Shown: positions 1-13,246 of the stretch, in pieces
Numbering within the stretch: the first letter of the stretch is position 1
Layout: each line of letters begins with the position of its first letter
NCBI RefSeq assembly: GCF_964199755.1
Contig: NC_133917.1
Location: 3,665,501 to 3,729,500, forward strand
Direction: 5' to 3'
Origin: Larus michahellis
Lineage: Eukaryota > Chordata > Aves > Charadriiformes > Laridae
Length of the DNA stretch: 64,000 nt
Notes under the pieces: model-generated
What the model saw: the letters and a program-made list of their open reading frames with translations, nothing else
What the model was told of the DNA's origin: nothing
Database searches by the model: none
Program-made: the position numbers and the translations under genes

Positions 1-50
1 TCTTGCAACGACCTGACCCCCCCTCCCCCCCATTTTGGGCTCTCTCCTAG

Positions 51-1697
<1,647 letters not shown>

Positions 1698-1776
1698 AAA
1701 AGAATTGTTTTATTTGTGTGTTTGTTTGTTTGTTGTTGTTGTTTGTTGGGGTTTTTTTTTTGGTTTTTTGTTTTTC

Positions 1777-1809
<33 letters not shown>

Positions 1810-2017
1810 ACAATCCAGCCCCATACCATGAAAGAAAAACTAAACAAAACCACCCCAAAAACCCACCTGAGAACTTTCCGACGGCTCCTACGACTTCTGC
1901 ACTGAATGGCTGCAACGACCGACCGACACCGACCCCCCCCCCCCCCCCGCCCCCTCGATTCACGGCCATCCCTCGGGGACCACCGTCGCTTTCCAACGCC
2001 GTCTGGGGCAGGCTGCG

Positions 2018-2055
<38 letters not shown>

Positions 2056-2465
2056 AAAAAAAAAGAAAAAAAAAAAAAAGAGAAAAAAACCCACCCAACC
2101 AACCAACCCAAACCACGGTCTTATTTATTTATTCTCTTCCTGTAAGACCTATTTTTTAGGTCGGGTGGAGGTGGGAATTTAACTGGCAGGTACGATGGCC
2201 CTTCCCCGCAAAAGGGATCTCGCAAATCCAGGTATCACGAATCCCCTCCCGCCCCCCCCCCCCCCCACCCCGTCCCTCCCCCTGTGTATCACCCGCAGGA
2301 GCGCTAATGTATAATACGGTACCAAAAAAAAAAAAAAAAAAAAAACCAACCGAACAAAAAAACCACAAAAAAACCCCAAAATAATGGTGCTATTCTTGTA
2401 AAACAAGTCTGTATTTTTTAACATCAGTTGATATAAAAAAAACAACAAAAAAACAAAAAAAAAAA
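1698..2465 (+). other. COL2A1: COL2A1 3' UTR with homopolymer tracts (3' end uncertain)
   Basis: This stretch follows the COL2A1 stop. It holds GTTT repeats (about 1716-1750), a T tract of more than 20 nt (about 1779-1801), a C run (1925-1947) and a broken A tract (about 2026-2090). The segment around 2390-2435 (acaagtctgtattttttaac and following) resembles the distal end of the mammalian COL2A1 3' UTR as I remember it. No canonical AATAAA directly follows; the nearest is at 3691-3696. The exact poly(A) site is therefore inferred. Confidence 0.6.
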
Positions 2466-4740
2466 ACTTTTGGTGGAAAGTACAAGTCGATGTGGGCTTC
2501 GTTCTTCTCGGCGTTCGCTTGCGCTCCGGCTCCTTTCTCCCCCCCTTTCTCAGCCATAGAGGAAGGTTTTGGGTCAAACTTCCGACTTTTCCGGGTTGAG
2601 GCTACCTCGCACGAAGGGGGTGGGGGGGGGGGGAAACACCCACCGAAACAGATAAATCATCGAATCTGTTGGGTCGGAAGGGGCCTTTAAAGGTCATCTA
2701 GTCCAACCCCCCTGCAGTAAGTAAGTAAATCCCCCAAAAATCAAAAAAAAAAAAAAACAAAAAAGGCGAGGGGGAGGAAGGGGAAAAGCATTTTAAGCGA
2801 AAAAAAAAATCTTGAAAGACCAGGAGCCAACACCACGGCACGAGGTTTCTTTTCCCATCGCACCCCTAAATAGAACAGGGGCGACTGGAAGCAAGCGCTC
2901 GGGTCACCAGTTAAAAGAAACCAGTAAAACCAGTGGGGAGGGGGACGCTGGGACCAATCCTCGGGCAAGTCAGTATGGCCACGGCTGGGCCCAGGGGGGT
3001 GGGTGCCCTCTAACCCTTCTCCCCGCGGTATTTATGTAAAAATACACGTTGAAAACGTACAATTTCAGGCTACATCTTGCAATACCGAAGGCGGGAGGGT
3101 TCGCAGCCATCGCGGGCGCACGCCGGTGTCTCGCGAAGCGGCTGCGCCTTTCCGGCTTCAGAAAACACTTACATATTCTTCTCATAAACAGGCTGGCTAA
3201 TTAGGGGAAAAGCCTCAGTAGTTGATTATTATTTTTTTTTTTTTTTAAACTATCTTAAAGCAAAGTGGCCCACCGACCCCCCCCAGGAGTCACCAACAGG
3301 CCTGAGCTTTACGTGCAGGACGCCCCAGGCAGCTGTCGACGGGGAAGTTCACGAGTTTTGCGACAGCGTTTTGGTTAAAACCTCAGCTTTTTCGCATCCC
3401 CTGCTAGCACGGGCACTGCAGCTTTTCATTAAGGGAAATTACGACTTGAAAGGATTAAAAAGAAAAACCAACCTTTAAAAAAAAAAAAAAAAAAGCTACT
3501 TTGGGGACCTCGTCTGGATTTTAAGCACTCACAGCTGGCGACGCAGCAGCGGCGGCTCCTGCTGAAGCACCTGAGGCAGCCCGGGCTGGGATCTTTAAAA
3601 AAAAAAAAAAACAAAACCCACAACAAAACCCCACAACATTGGCAGAAGAAATTCATTAGAAAGGATTGGAGGATTAGGAAGGATTTTCAAAATAAAACAC
3701 CCTTTAAAAGGCCAAGTGCTTTGCCACATGACCCGCAGGGCACCCCCTCCTTATGAGAGCTCCGGCTCACCGCTGCCGCACAACTCATTTGGGGTAAAAC
3801 GCTCTGTTCAGCCACTCGACGAGCTTCCCCCACGCCCCAAAATTAAAAAAAAAAAAAAAAATAAAAAAAAAAATCAACCCCGCTCGTAGGATCTGGTCCT
3901 GAGGAGCCGGAGACACAGGTGGGAAAGGCAATGTCGGGGAGCAGGGTCACCCCGCAAGGGGAAACCAGCGCCAGGAAACGAGACGGATAAAGAGCAAAGC
4001 TCGTGATTTCCTCGCCTTCCTTAAAAAAAAAAAAAAAAAACACACAGAAAAGAAAGTTCAACTCATCCAAAATCGGAGCGGGGGTTACGAAAGCGGTTGA
4101 GAAGCTCGTGATGGAGATGACCAGGGACTGCGCGGGGTGACAGCCGCCGACGCAGGGTCACTCCGGTGACTGGTCCCAGAGGTCACGCTGGGAGGTGCTT
4201 CGCTGCTCCCCAGCTGAGGTTTTTGGCCCCCATTCCCCAAAAACCATCAGCGAGAGCTCAGGTACGACACGGACCCCCCCCTCACAACGCAGGGCGCTAA
4301 CTCCAGCACGAAGTTTGATTTCTACAGGAGCTTTTCTTCAAACAAAGGGCAGGCCACAGTGCCGCACAACTCGCCTTTAATAAGTAGAACTCGGTTCTAG
4401 AAGCCCCCGCTAAGCGGAAGTGCCGCCTCTTAAAAAAATAAAATAAAAAAAAAAAGCAAGGTGCATTTTTATTTCACACTCGCACAAAATAGAGTATCCT
4501 TCATTGAAACCCACCCCCCCCCGATTTGTTTTTTCCCCTGCAGCCTTTACCTGTGCTTTGTTTCCACACACACACACACACTCTCACACGCCAGGCAGCC
4601 AGGGCAAGGAGGAAAGGAGGGCAGCTGGAGCGATCAAGTTCCAGAAAAAAAGAAAAAAAAAACCTACAAATGAAATCCTCCAAGCTGCAAAAAGCACAAG
4701 TCCGCAGCGAGAACTGCGGCGGGTGGGCTGGCTGAGCTTT
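2466..4740. other. COL2A1-TMEM106C convergent intergenic region
   Basis: No gene is seen. The stretch contains one short CR1 fragment (about 2655-2720), several A or T tracts of 12-18 nt (about 2742, 3230, 3477, 3596, 3845 and 4022), one plus-strand AATAAA at 3691-3696 and a short CA repeat (about 4566-4583). The tails of both convergent genes probably lie here. Confidence 0.6.
2655..2720 (-). mobile_element. CR1 LINE fragment (3' tip)
   Basis: On the plus strand the text is gaatctgttgggtcggaagg followed by ggcctttaaaggtcatctagtccaacc. This is the reverse complement of the CR1 3' end, so the element lies on the minus strand. Only about 65 bp remain, which fits the severe 5' truncation usual for CR1. 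Confidence 0.8.
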
Positions 4741-4744
4741 CACA

Positions 4745-5665
4745 TTTATTTGCTTTAAAGAACGCAGCTGATACCGTCCGTCGGGAACGGGCGGCTCCTG
4801 GGAGGGAAGCCTTCGAAACACCAAACTCCCACAAAAAACCTGTTTAAATCCACGCGTTTGCAGCGGGCGCAAGTACAAAGCAACACCGAGCTACGAGGTC
4901 CCCGGTTTCACACCCCAGAGACCCCGCAGCTGGAAGAGAGAAAGGTTGGGAGCCGCATGCGGAGGAAGAGGAAGGTCCAGTTTGCACAGAGCCTTCGCGT
5001 GTCCCCAGCAGCACCGTCTTCGTGAAGGCTGCGGCGTTGTGGTGTCGTTTGCTGTAGGTGGCCTCAGCTGCCAACAAACAGAATCTGCTCAGCAGAGGAA
5101 GCGTGTCTCGAAGGTTTCGATTCCCTTTGCCTCCTTCTAGCGCAGGTTTCAGAGGTGGAAGCCTTATCTGTGCGTCCCTTAAAAGAATTATCCCTTTTTA
5201 ATCAAGCCCTGCTTTGAAACAAGCCAGTGACGCGCCGCCACTGAGCAAAAAAAGTGGAATCAATTAATTGCACGGAACTAATTAGTTTACCCTGAAAGGA
5301 CCCAACACGGTGCTAAGCTTCAAAACAGCTGCAAAAGGCAACTTTAAATCTTTGGGATCTTCTGACCTCAAAGCTCGAGAGTCCGGTTTCCCTACCAAAA
5401 AACTCGTTCTTTGGAAGCGAAGAGGAAGGGGGATGCAGCAGGACTCCGACTTGGGAGGGGACCGGGGTGCTCGCCCATGAACAACACCCCCAGCAGGTTT
5501 TGTGGACAGCAGCGCAGCCCAGCTGCACATGGAAGAGCGCGAAAGGGACCCAGAAGCTTCCAAATATCTCCCACCAAAGTCACTCGTGCTCCCTCCGCTT
5601 CCATTGGAAAGTTCCCGGTCCCTTCTAGGAATCCATCTGCGCAACCGAAAGGGTCGGCTGCGCCC
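4745..5665 (-). other. TMEM106C: TMEM106C 3' UTR with candidate poly(A) signal at 4750-4745
   Basis: This follows the TMEM106C stop on the minus strand. The first canonical AATAAA downstream is at 4750-4745 (tttatt on the plus strand), and another is at 4473-4468. Which one is used cannot be told from sequence alone. Confidence 0.5.
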
Positions 5666-5807
5666 TCAGGGCTCGCTCTGGGCTCTGGGGGACAGCAGAG
5701 GCAGCGGGTCCTGGGCAGCCGTGGAGTTGGAACTGCAATCCACGTAGTGGTACGTCTCCAAAGTGCTCTGCGTCATGTGGCCGATGTACGAGAGCTTCAC
5801 CGATGTC
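5666..5807 (-). CDS. TMEM106C: TMEM106C terminal coding exon
   Basis: The exon encodes [33 protein letters not shown] and a tail [14 protein letters not shown], and stops with TGA at 5668-5666. The tail goes past the end of the human protein, which finishes at NSTAI in my memory. Confidence 0.93.
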
Positions 5808-8151
5808 CTGGGAAGGGCGGGGGGGAGAGCAGTTTAGGGGGGACAGGACCAGCGACAGCAAGCCTTCTATCAAAATAAAAAACCCAGCAGGTTTAACACT
5901 CATCACCCAACTCCTCCTCCCCCTCGAAAGCTGCAGAACTTCGCAGGGTGTTGCTCAGGGTCGCTGACTGCAGCGGGCAGGGATGTGCCAAGCTTCCCCC
6001 CTCCCCAACAGGAAAGCTCAGCCTGGAGCAGTCTGGTGTCTTCTCCTCTCCCTCTTACATTTCACCCCACTGTGTCAACCGGCTGGGATTAAAAGCTGAC
6101 AGAGTGAAGCAGGCTGGGGTGCTTGCCAAGCGGGACTTTCTTCGTGTACCCTAGATCTGCTGTGGCAGCGATTCCCTTTTGAGTCAGGAGGCGAGCAGAG
6201 AACCACCTACCTCATGAAGATGACGATGTTATGGACCTTCACCTTGGGAAACGTGCAAAACAAACTGGAAGAGACCAAAACAAAGAAATAGGTCAGCACG
6301 GGCTTAGGGATGCAGAGACACTTGTGTTTCTTGGTATCTTCTGATGATATTTTCCCTCTGGTGCTAACTCAACTCGGGACCCGGTCCAAAAACCACGTCA
6401 CGACATTCCGACAAAGCGGCCTTTCAAGTCATTTCTAGGAAAGGGTTACTTTCCAGGAAGTTAGCAGAACACAAGTCATTTCCAGAGCAAATTCTAATTA
6501 AAGCAGCTTAAACCTGCCCTTTCCCCAGCTATATACAAAGAACAGTAAATCCTTACTACATGTAGGAGAAAGGCCCACCCAGCTCCGCCTTCACAGTGAA
6601 ATTCACCTGGAAAAGATAAAAGAAAAATACATTCGCATGCAGCATAAATGCACTCCTTTCGGAGCCCTTCCCACCTTCTGTTGCCTTTCAGCTGCTGCGC
6701 GTACAGCACAGGCTACTCTAGCCATTTTGCCAAGCAAAGCTTTAAGGTATAGGTAGATCATCATCAAGTTAACTTGCCGTCGCACACTGGTTTCATACCA
6801 GATTCGGTGAGGCTTATATCCTAAGTGCAACGAAAGACAAATACCAGTTTGTCACTCAGCGGCTGGATGCTGGAGACGTTGGTGATCTGCTGGGTCCCCA
6901 CCACAGTGTTCATGTACTGCACCTGACTGGTCAGGCTGGTCACTGTCACGGAGTAGAAGTTGGAGTTCTTGATCCGTAGGGTGGCCTGGATGGAGAGAAG
7001 GAGGAGACAGGAGTAGCAGCGACCTTCCTGGCAGCTCAGCATAGAATTTACTCCCTCAGGAACACGGAGGCACAAAAAATTTTACCGTGATGGCAAGAAT
7101 GACAACGGAGTTCTTCTTGTCGAACCAAACCCGAACCACTTTAATACCGTCATCGTCCACCAGGACGGAGTGGGGGAAGAGGAAGAAAACCACCAGCCCC
7201 GACACCAGCAGGCAGAGCAGCACCGACAGCAGGACGTACAGTTTCCTGGAAGAAGCAGGGAAGGGGTCACCTCCTTCGCCCTAACGCAGCATCTGCGGCC
7301 CCAAGAGACCTCGTATCCAAAACCCAACCTAGTCAGCAAACAACTCGTGTTTGTTCTTCCCTGGAAGGGACACAGAAGTGCCGTTCTAACAGTTTCGACA
7401 TGTGAAGTTGCTCAAAACCCTCGCCCTTTAAGAAGTGTGTTTTTTGGTAACGAGTAACCAAAGAATCTTTTTTGCCCCCCATAATGTTTTTCACAATCTG
7501 GTGTTTTTGCTGTTGGTAAAGCAGTTTCTTTCTAAAAGCTTCAGTAAAGGGTGCAGGGATGAAGCGTGTGAGTAGGATCATTGTTTCGAGGTTCACCCCA
7601 CAGTGGGATTTCACAGGAAGTATTTAAAAGTTACACTCTCAATGTATTTGTTGGCATACTCGGATGAAAACAAACCGCTAGATGAAGGGGAGGCTGCAGA
7701 CCGGCTGAAGCGGTTACTTGTGGCAGCAAGCGACAAGAGAGCCCTGTTTGCTCTTCACAAAATACAATTAGTCTCTTACTACACTTACGTTCTCTGTGGA
7801 CGAAGCCGTTGGTCGCTGTAGGGTATCAGAGCCACCAACTCATTTACCTGCTCTGGAAAGCAAAAGGAACACGTTAACCAATTCTATACATTTGCAAGGT
7901 CACTTACGGAGATAATCAATGTTTTCTTTCTGTATTTACACCCGAGAGGAGCAGTCACCTGTGGGAATGCAGCCAGTGCCTTGGCAAGTGGGACAGGTGA
8001 TGCTGTCCTGACCTGTGAATTCAACATATGGAAACTTGGCAATGTCTTCTACACGGCCTCGGCTATCGAGTAAGTCATCATCGTCATCCTCAGCCTTCGT
8101 CCTCTGCCTGGAGGCAGCGTCATTAGCAGAGAGGGAAAGCACAGAACCCAT
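5666..8151 (-). CDS. TMEM106C: Transmembrane protein 106C (complete, 7 coding exons)
   Basis: A small type II membrane protein of the TMEM106 family (ER and endolysosomal membranes; molecular role poorly known). Minus-strand coding exons are 8151-7959, 7852-7789, 7245-7086, 6985-6845, 6606-6560, 6264-6211 and 5807-5666. All introns are GT-AG and the phases agree, giving 801 nt and 266 aa. Visible parts are an N-terminal MGSVLS, which fits an N-myristoylation motif, a cytosolic acidic stretch, the family block [20 protein letters not shown], one membrane helix (about residues 88-111, [20 protein letters not shown]) and the lumenal domain with QYMNTVVGT and [13 protein letters not shown]. The human protein is about 250 aa; here the C-terminus is longer, ending [13 protein letters not shown]. 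The start was chosen because MGSVLS fits the family N-terminus and no coding sequence is recognised upstream. Confidence 0.95.
6211..6264 (-). CDS. TMEM106C: TMEM106C coding exon 6
   Basis: The 54-nt exon encodes [17 protein letters not shown], ending in a split arginine codon. The acceptor is tctcttccag and the donor is gtaggt. VHNIVIFM is invariant in the family. Confidence 0.92.
6560..6606 (-). CDS. TMEM106C: TMEM106C coding exon 5
   Basis: The 47-nt exon encodes [15 protein letters not shown] and the first two bases of the next codon. The acceptor is cttttccag and the donor is gtagta. It is too short to stand out by length but fits phase and family sequence. Confidence 0.88.
6845..6985 (-). 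CDS. TMEM106C: TMEM106C coding exon 4
   Basis: The exon has 141 nt (47 full codons) and encodes [31 protein letters not shown] and ISNV-type lumenal sequence ending SDKL. The acceptor is ctccatccag and the donor is gtattt. Confidence 0.94.
7086..7245 (-). CDS. TMEM106C: TMEM106C coding exon 3 (membrane helix)
   Basis: The exon encodes the single membrane-spanning segment and then the family sequence [20 protein letters not shown], ending at VVILAIT with donor gtaaaa. The acceptor is cttcttccag. Confidence 0.95.
7789..7852 (-). CDS. TMEM106C: TMEM106C coding exon 2
   Basis: The 64-nt exon encodes [20 protein letters not shown] and ends with donor gtaagtg; the acceptor is ctttccag. It matches the cytosolic juxtamembrane segment of the family. 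Confidence 0.93.
7959..8151 (-). CDS. TMEM106C: TMEM106C coding exon 1
   Basis: The exon holds the start codon (8151-8149), the putative myristoylation motif MGSVLS and the CPTC block, and ends at GCIPT with donor gtgact. A probable acceptor, cccctctcatag, lies just upstream near 8181, so a non-coding first exon in the CpG island is likely. Confidence 0.93.
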
Positions 8152-8239
8152 TGCAGCTGCTGTAGAAAAGCTGGATAACCTATGAGAGGGGCAGCAAGAG
8201 CAGCCCTGGTCATTAAATGGGATTTCCACCTGCTTCTGG

Positions 8240-8760
8240 CCAACAAGGAAACCCCAAATGATAAGGAACAACCCTCCCCCTGGAGACCCATCCCCAACAC
8301 CCCCAGAGAAACATCCTCAAACAGAGACACCCCCCCGGGGGGCTCAACACCCACCACAGCAGCCCATCCCCCCGCTCCCCCCCCCCAGGGACTACTTCCC
8401 TGGCACCCTACAAGGAGAGGCCCCCCACAGGGAGGCTCATTTCCACACAGCCCCTCAAAACAGAGACACCCCCCCAAGAACCCAACAACCTCCACAGAGA
8501 CAGACCTACACCCCGCAGAACCCCTAAAGGGGAGATATACCCCTCCTCCACAGCCAGCCATACACCTTTAAACACCCCACCACCCCCCAAAAAAGAGACA
8601 ACCCCTCAGGGGCCTACCTGCCCCCCCAAACACACCCCACTCCACCCCCTAAAGACCCTCAGAACCACCCAAAAAGGGAACGTTCCCCACAGGCAGCTGT
8701 CCCCACGAGGCACACCCCCTCATAAACCCCTCCCCAACCAGGGGACACCCCCAAAGCGCC
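8240..8760. other. C-rich, low-complexity upstream flank of TMEM106C
   Basis: The plus strand is dominated by short C runs separated by A-rich triplets (acccccc, ccaccc) with almost no G. It leads into the CpG island. No gene is seen; the open frames here come from biased composition. Confidence 0.6.
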
Positions 8761-9310
8761 CCCCCCGGCCCAGCGCATCCCCTCAGACCCGCCGCCGCGG
8801 ACTCGCCTCCTCCCGCGCAGCCGCCGTCGCTATGACAACGCCGCCTGGCGGCGCTGGGCGGGGCCCAGCCCTGGCCCCGCCCCGCGCACGCGCGCAGCGC
8901 GCAGGGCGGCACGCAGGGGCGAGCTCTGCGTAACCCCGCCCCCTCGCTGACGCCCCGCCCAGTGCGTCGCTCGCGAGGCGGGGGAGTGGGCGGGGCTTTG
9001 GGGGCCCCGCCCGGGCGCGCCCACCCTCAGCGCGCACGCGCCGCGTCCCAGCGGGGCGCCGCACGCGGCCCCGCCCTTTGGGTGTGGCTGAGGGGTGTGG
9101 TCGGAGCTGCGCATGCGCCGCCGCCTCGCGGGGGGTCCCGGAGGGCGGGGCGGGGGCGGGGCGAGGCGGGGGTGGGCGTGTCCCCGCGCGCACGCGCACT
9201 GCGGGGAGCGCCCCTCCCTTCCCGCGCGTGCGCAAAGCGCGGGGCGGGGCGCGGGGGTGGGGCGCGCGTGCGCGAGGGGGGGGGAGCCATTGGGGGGGTC
9301 TGGGGGACCA
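8760..9310. promoter_or_regulatory. CpG island, TMEM106C promoter (possibly bidirectional)
   Basis: This is a dense CpG region with many GC boxes (ggggcgggg, ccccgcccc) and one palindromic NRF1-like site GCGCATGCGC at 9109-9118. It sits about 0.6-1.1 kb upstream of the TMEM106C start codon. It is a good candidate for the TMEM106C promoter, and could also drive a plus-strand transcript reaching the terminal-exon candidate at 13127. Transcription start sites are not visible. Confidence 0.7.
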
Positions 9311-9311
9311 G

Positions 9312-12300
9312 TACGGACCGACCGGCACCAGTGTGGGGGATCCTGACCCATTTTGGAACCTTCCCCCACCAGTACGGGGGCTCCCGACCCAGTATGGACC
9401 ACCCCACACCAGTATGGGGGCACCTGACACAGTACGAACACCCCACCACCAGTATGGGGGCTCCCGACCCAGTATGGGACCTTCACACACCAGTATGGGG
9501 GCTCCCGACCCAGTATGGACCGCCCCCACACCAGTATGGGGGCCCCTTGTCCCATTATGGAACCTTCACACACCAGTATGAGTGCCTCTGACCCAGTATG
9601 GACCACCCCCCCACACCAGTACGGGGGGTCCCGACCCAGTATGGGACCCTCCCGCACCAGTATGGGGGCACCTGACACAGTACGAACACCCCACCACCAG
9701 TATGGGGGCTCCCGACCCAGTATGGGACCCTCCCGCACCAGTATGGGGGGCCCTTGTCCCATTATGGAACTTTCCCCCATCAGTATGGAGGCTCCCGACC
9801 CAGTATGGGACCTTCACACACCAGTATGGGGGCTCCCGACCCAGTATGGACCGCCCCCACACCAGTATGGGGGCCCCTTGTCCCATTATGCAACCTTCAC
9901 ACACCAGTATGAGTGCCTCTGACCAGTATGGACCACCCCCCCACACCAGTACGGGGGGTCCCGACCCAGTATGGGACCCCCCTACACCAGTATGGGGGCT
10001 CCCGACCCAGTATGGGATCTTCACACACCAGTATGGGGGCCTCTGTCCCAGTATGAACCACCCCCACACCAGTATGGAGGCTCCTGACACAGTATGGACC
10101 CCCCCCACACCAGTATGAGGGTACCTGACCCAGTATGGGATCCACCCACACCAGTATGAGGGCCCCCTTTCCCAGTATGGAACCTTCCCCCCACGAGTAT
10201 GGGGGCTCCCGACCCAGTATAGCCCCCCCTACACCACTATGTGACCTTCACACACCAGTATGAGGGCCTACGTCCCAGTGTGGTCCCACACACGCACCAG
10301 TATGGAGGCTCCAGACCCAGTATGGAACCTTCCCCTACCAGTATGAGGGCCCCTGTCCCAGTATGGAGCTTTCCCCAACACCAGTATGGGGGCATCTGAC
10401 CCAGTATGGACCCCCCGCCACCAGTGTGAGGGCCCCCATCCCAGTATGGAGCTTTCCCACACCAGTTTGAGGGCCTCCATCCCAGTATGGATCTTTCCCA
10501 AACCAGTACAAGGGCCCCCAGACCGGTATGGAGCTTCTCCATACCAGTATGGAACCACCTTTCCCAGTATGGAACGCACTCACACCAGTATGAGGGCCCC
10601 CATCCCAGTATGGAGCTTTTCCATACCAGTATGAGGGCACCCATCCCAGTATGGAGCTTTTCCATACCAGTATGAGGGCCTCCATCCCAGTATGGAGCTT
10701 TCCCAAACAGTATGAGGGCCCCCAGACCAGTATGGAGCTTTTCCACACCAGTATGGGATCACCTTTCCCAGTATGGAACACACTCACACCAGTATGAGGG
10801 CCCCTGTCGCAGTATTGGAGCTTTCCTACACCAGTATTAGGGCCCCCTCCCAGTATGGAGCTTTCCCACACCAGTATGAGGGCCCCTGGCCCAGTATGGA
10901 ACCTTCACACACCAGTATGAGAGCCCCCATCCCAATATGGAGCTTTCCCACACCAGTATGAGGGCCCCCGGCCCAGTATGGAGCTTTCCCACACCAGTAT
11001 GAGGATCCCAGTCCCAGTATGAAGCTTTCTCACACCAGTATGAGGGCCTCCATCCCAGTATGGAGCTTTTCCAAACCAGTATGAGGGCCTCCATCCCAGT
11101 ATGGAGCTTTCCCAAACCAGTATAAGGGTCCCCAGACCAGTATGGAGCTTCTCCATACCAGTATGGGACCACCTTTCCCAGTATGGAACGCACTCACACC
11201 AGTATGAGGGCCCCCATCCCAGTATGGAGCTTTCCCAAACCAGTATGGTGGCCCCCAGACCAGTATGGAGCTTTTCCACACCAGTATGGGATCACCTTTC
11301 CCAGTATGGAACACACTCACACCAGTATGAGGGCCCCTGTCGCAGTATTGGAGCTTTCCCACACCAGTATGAGAGTCCCCATCCCAATATGGAGCTTTCT
11401 CACACCAGTATGAGGGCCCCTGGCCCAGTATGGAACCTTCACACACCAGTATGAGGGCACCCATCCCAATACGGAGCTTTCCCACACCAGTATTAGGGCC
11501 CCCTCCCAGTATGGATCCTTCCCACACCAGTATGAGAGCCCCCATCCCAATATGGAGCTTTCCCACACCAGTATGAGAGCCCCCATCCCAATATGGAGCT
11601 TTCCCACACCAGTATGAGGGCACCCATCCCAATATGGAGCTTTCCCACACCAGTATTAGGGCCCCCTCCCAGTATGGAGCTTTCTCACACCAGTATGAGG
11701 GCCCCCGGCCCAGTATGGATCTTTCCCACACCAGTATGAGGATCCCAGTCCCAGTATGGAGCTTTCCTACACCAGTTTGAGGGCCTCCATCCCAGTATGG
11801 AGCTTTCTCACACCAGTATGAGGGCCCCCAGACCAGTATGGAGCTTTTCCATACCAGTATGGAACCACCTTTCCCAGTATGGAACGCACTCACACCAGTA
11901 TGAGGGCCCCCATCCCAGTGTGGAGCTTTCCCAAACCAGTATGGTGGCCCCCAGACCAGTATGGAGCTTTTCCACACCAGTATGGGATCACCTTTCCCAG
12001 TATGGAACACACTCACACCAGTATGAGGGCCCCTGGCCCAGTATGGAACCTTCACACACCGGTATGAGGGCACCCATCCCAATACGGAGCTTTCCCACAC
12101 CAGTATTAGGGCCCCCTCCCAGTATGGAGCTTTCCCACACCAGTATGAGGGCACCCATCCCAATATGGAGCTTTCCCCCACCAGTATGAGGGCCCCCTCC
12201 CAGTATGGAGCTTTCTCACACCAGTATGAGGGCCCCCGGCCCAGTATGGATCTTTCCCACACCAGTATGAGGATCCCAGTCCCAGTATGGAGCTTTCCTA

Positions 12301-12957
12301 CACCAGTTTGAGGGCCCCCAGCCCAGTATGGAGCTTTCCCAAACCAGTATAAGGGCCCCCAGACCAGTATGGAGTTTTTCCATACCAGTATGGGACCACC
12401 TTTCCCAATATGGAACGCACTCACACCAGTGTGAGGGCCTCCAGCCCAGTATGGAGCTTTCCCACACCAGTATGAGGGCCCCTGGCCCAGTATGGAACCT
12501 TCCCACACCAGTATGAGGGCCCCCGGCCCAGTATGGATCTTTCCCACACCAGTATGAGGATCCCAGTCCCAGTATGGAGCTTTTCTACACCAGTTTGAGG
12601 GCCCCCATCCCAGTATGGAGCTTTCCCAAACCAGTATAAGGGCCCCCAGACCAGTATGGAGCTTTTCCATACCAGTATGGGACCACCTTTCCCAGTATGG
12701 AACGCACTCACACCAGTGTGAGGGCCTCCAGCCCAGTATGGAGCTTTCCCACACCAGTATGAGGGCCCCTGGCCCAGTATGGAACCTTCCCTCACCAGTA
12801 TGAGAGCCCCCATCCCAATACGGAGCTTTCCCACACCAGTATGAGGGCCCCCGGCCCAGTCTGGATCTTTCCCACACCAGTATGGGACCCCCTTTCCCAG
12901 TATGGAACCCACTCCCACCAGTATGAGGGCCCCCAGCCCAGTATGGAACCTCCCCCT
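9312..12957. repeat. 3.6-kb minisatellite, 41-bp unit built of two CCAGTATG half-units
   Basis: A long tandem array. Successive units start at, for example, 10931, 10972, 11013 and 11054, giving a 41-bp period. Each unit has two half-units, one beginning CCCAGTATGG (then AGCTTTCCCACA) and one beginning ACCAGTATGA (then GGGCCCCCATC). By length there are roughly 85-90 units. The first part (to about 10.2 kb) favours CCAGTATGGGGGCTCCCGAC and CTTCACAC variants; the rest favours GGAGCTTTCCCA. Stops are rare in all frames, which produces long spurious open frames on both strands. Confidence 0.95.
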
Positions 12958-13126
12958 GACCCCAGGGACGCCCCCGCCATGGGGAAAAAACTACCCAAAA
13001 CCCCCCAATTCTCCCCACTTTCCCCCCAGAACCGCCCTGGGGCGCTCGGCCTTCGCTCCGTCCCCTTCATTATCCCCTCCCCGACCCTCCTCATGGGTTT
13101 ATTTCTTATTTTTTTTACAATTTTAG

Positions 13127-13225
13127 GGCTCGAAGGCCCCGGTGCAGCAGCCGGTGGAGCCCGGCGTCGCCCCCGGCGCCCTGCGACCCGGCCGGGACGT
13201 GATGCAGCATCTTGAGTGTTTCTAA
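13127..13225 (+). CDS. Candidate terminal coding exon of an unidentified gene
   Basis: A strong acceptor (T-rich tract then caattttag at 13117-13126) is followed by 32 codons and a TAA at 13223-13225 in one frame. Residues are GSKAPVQQPVEPGVAPGALR then PGRDVMQHLECF. A poly(A) signal follows at 13247-13252, 22 nt past the stop. This is the usual layout of a short last exon. I do not recognise the peptide and see no upstream exons; the first exon could lie in the CpG island at about 9 kb, with the minisatellite in its intron. Chance assembly of these signals remains possible. Confidence 0.35.
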   Translation, partial: GSKAPVQQPVEPGVAPGALRPGRDVMQHLECF

Positions 13226-13246
13226 ACCTCTTGATTTTGTGGAAAA

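Noticed and set aside
9312-12957. CRISPR-like array of regular repeats
   Set aside because: The units are contiguous and variable throughout, with no unique spacers, no cas genes, and a vertebrate context.
11030-13018. 662-codon minus-strand open frame
   Set aside because: It lies almost wholly in the 41-bp minisatellite. The peptide is just the repeat read in three frames, with no recognised domain and equally open frames on the other strand.
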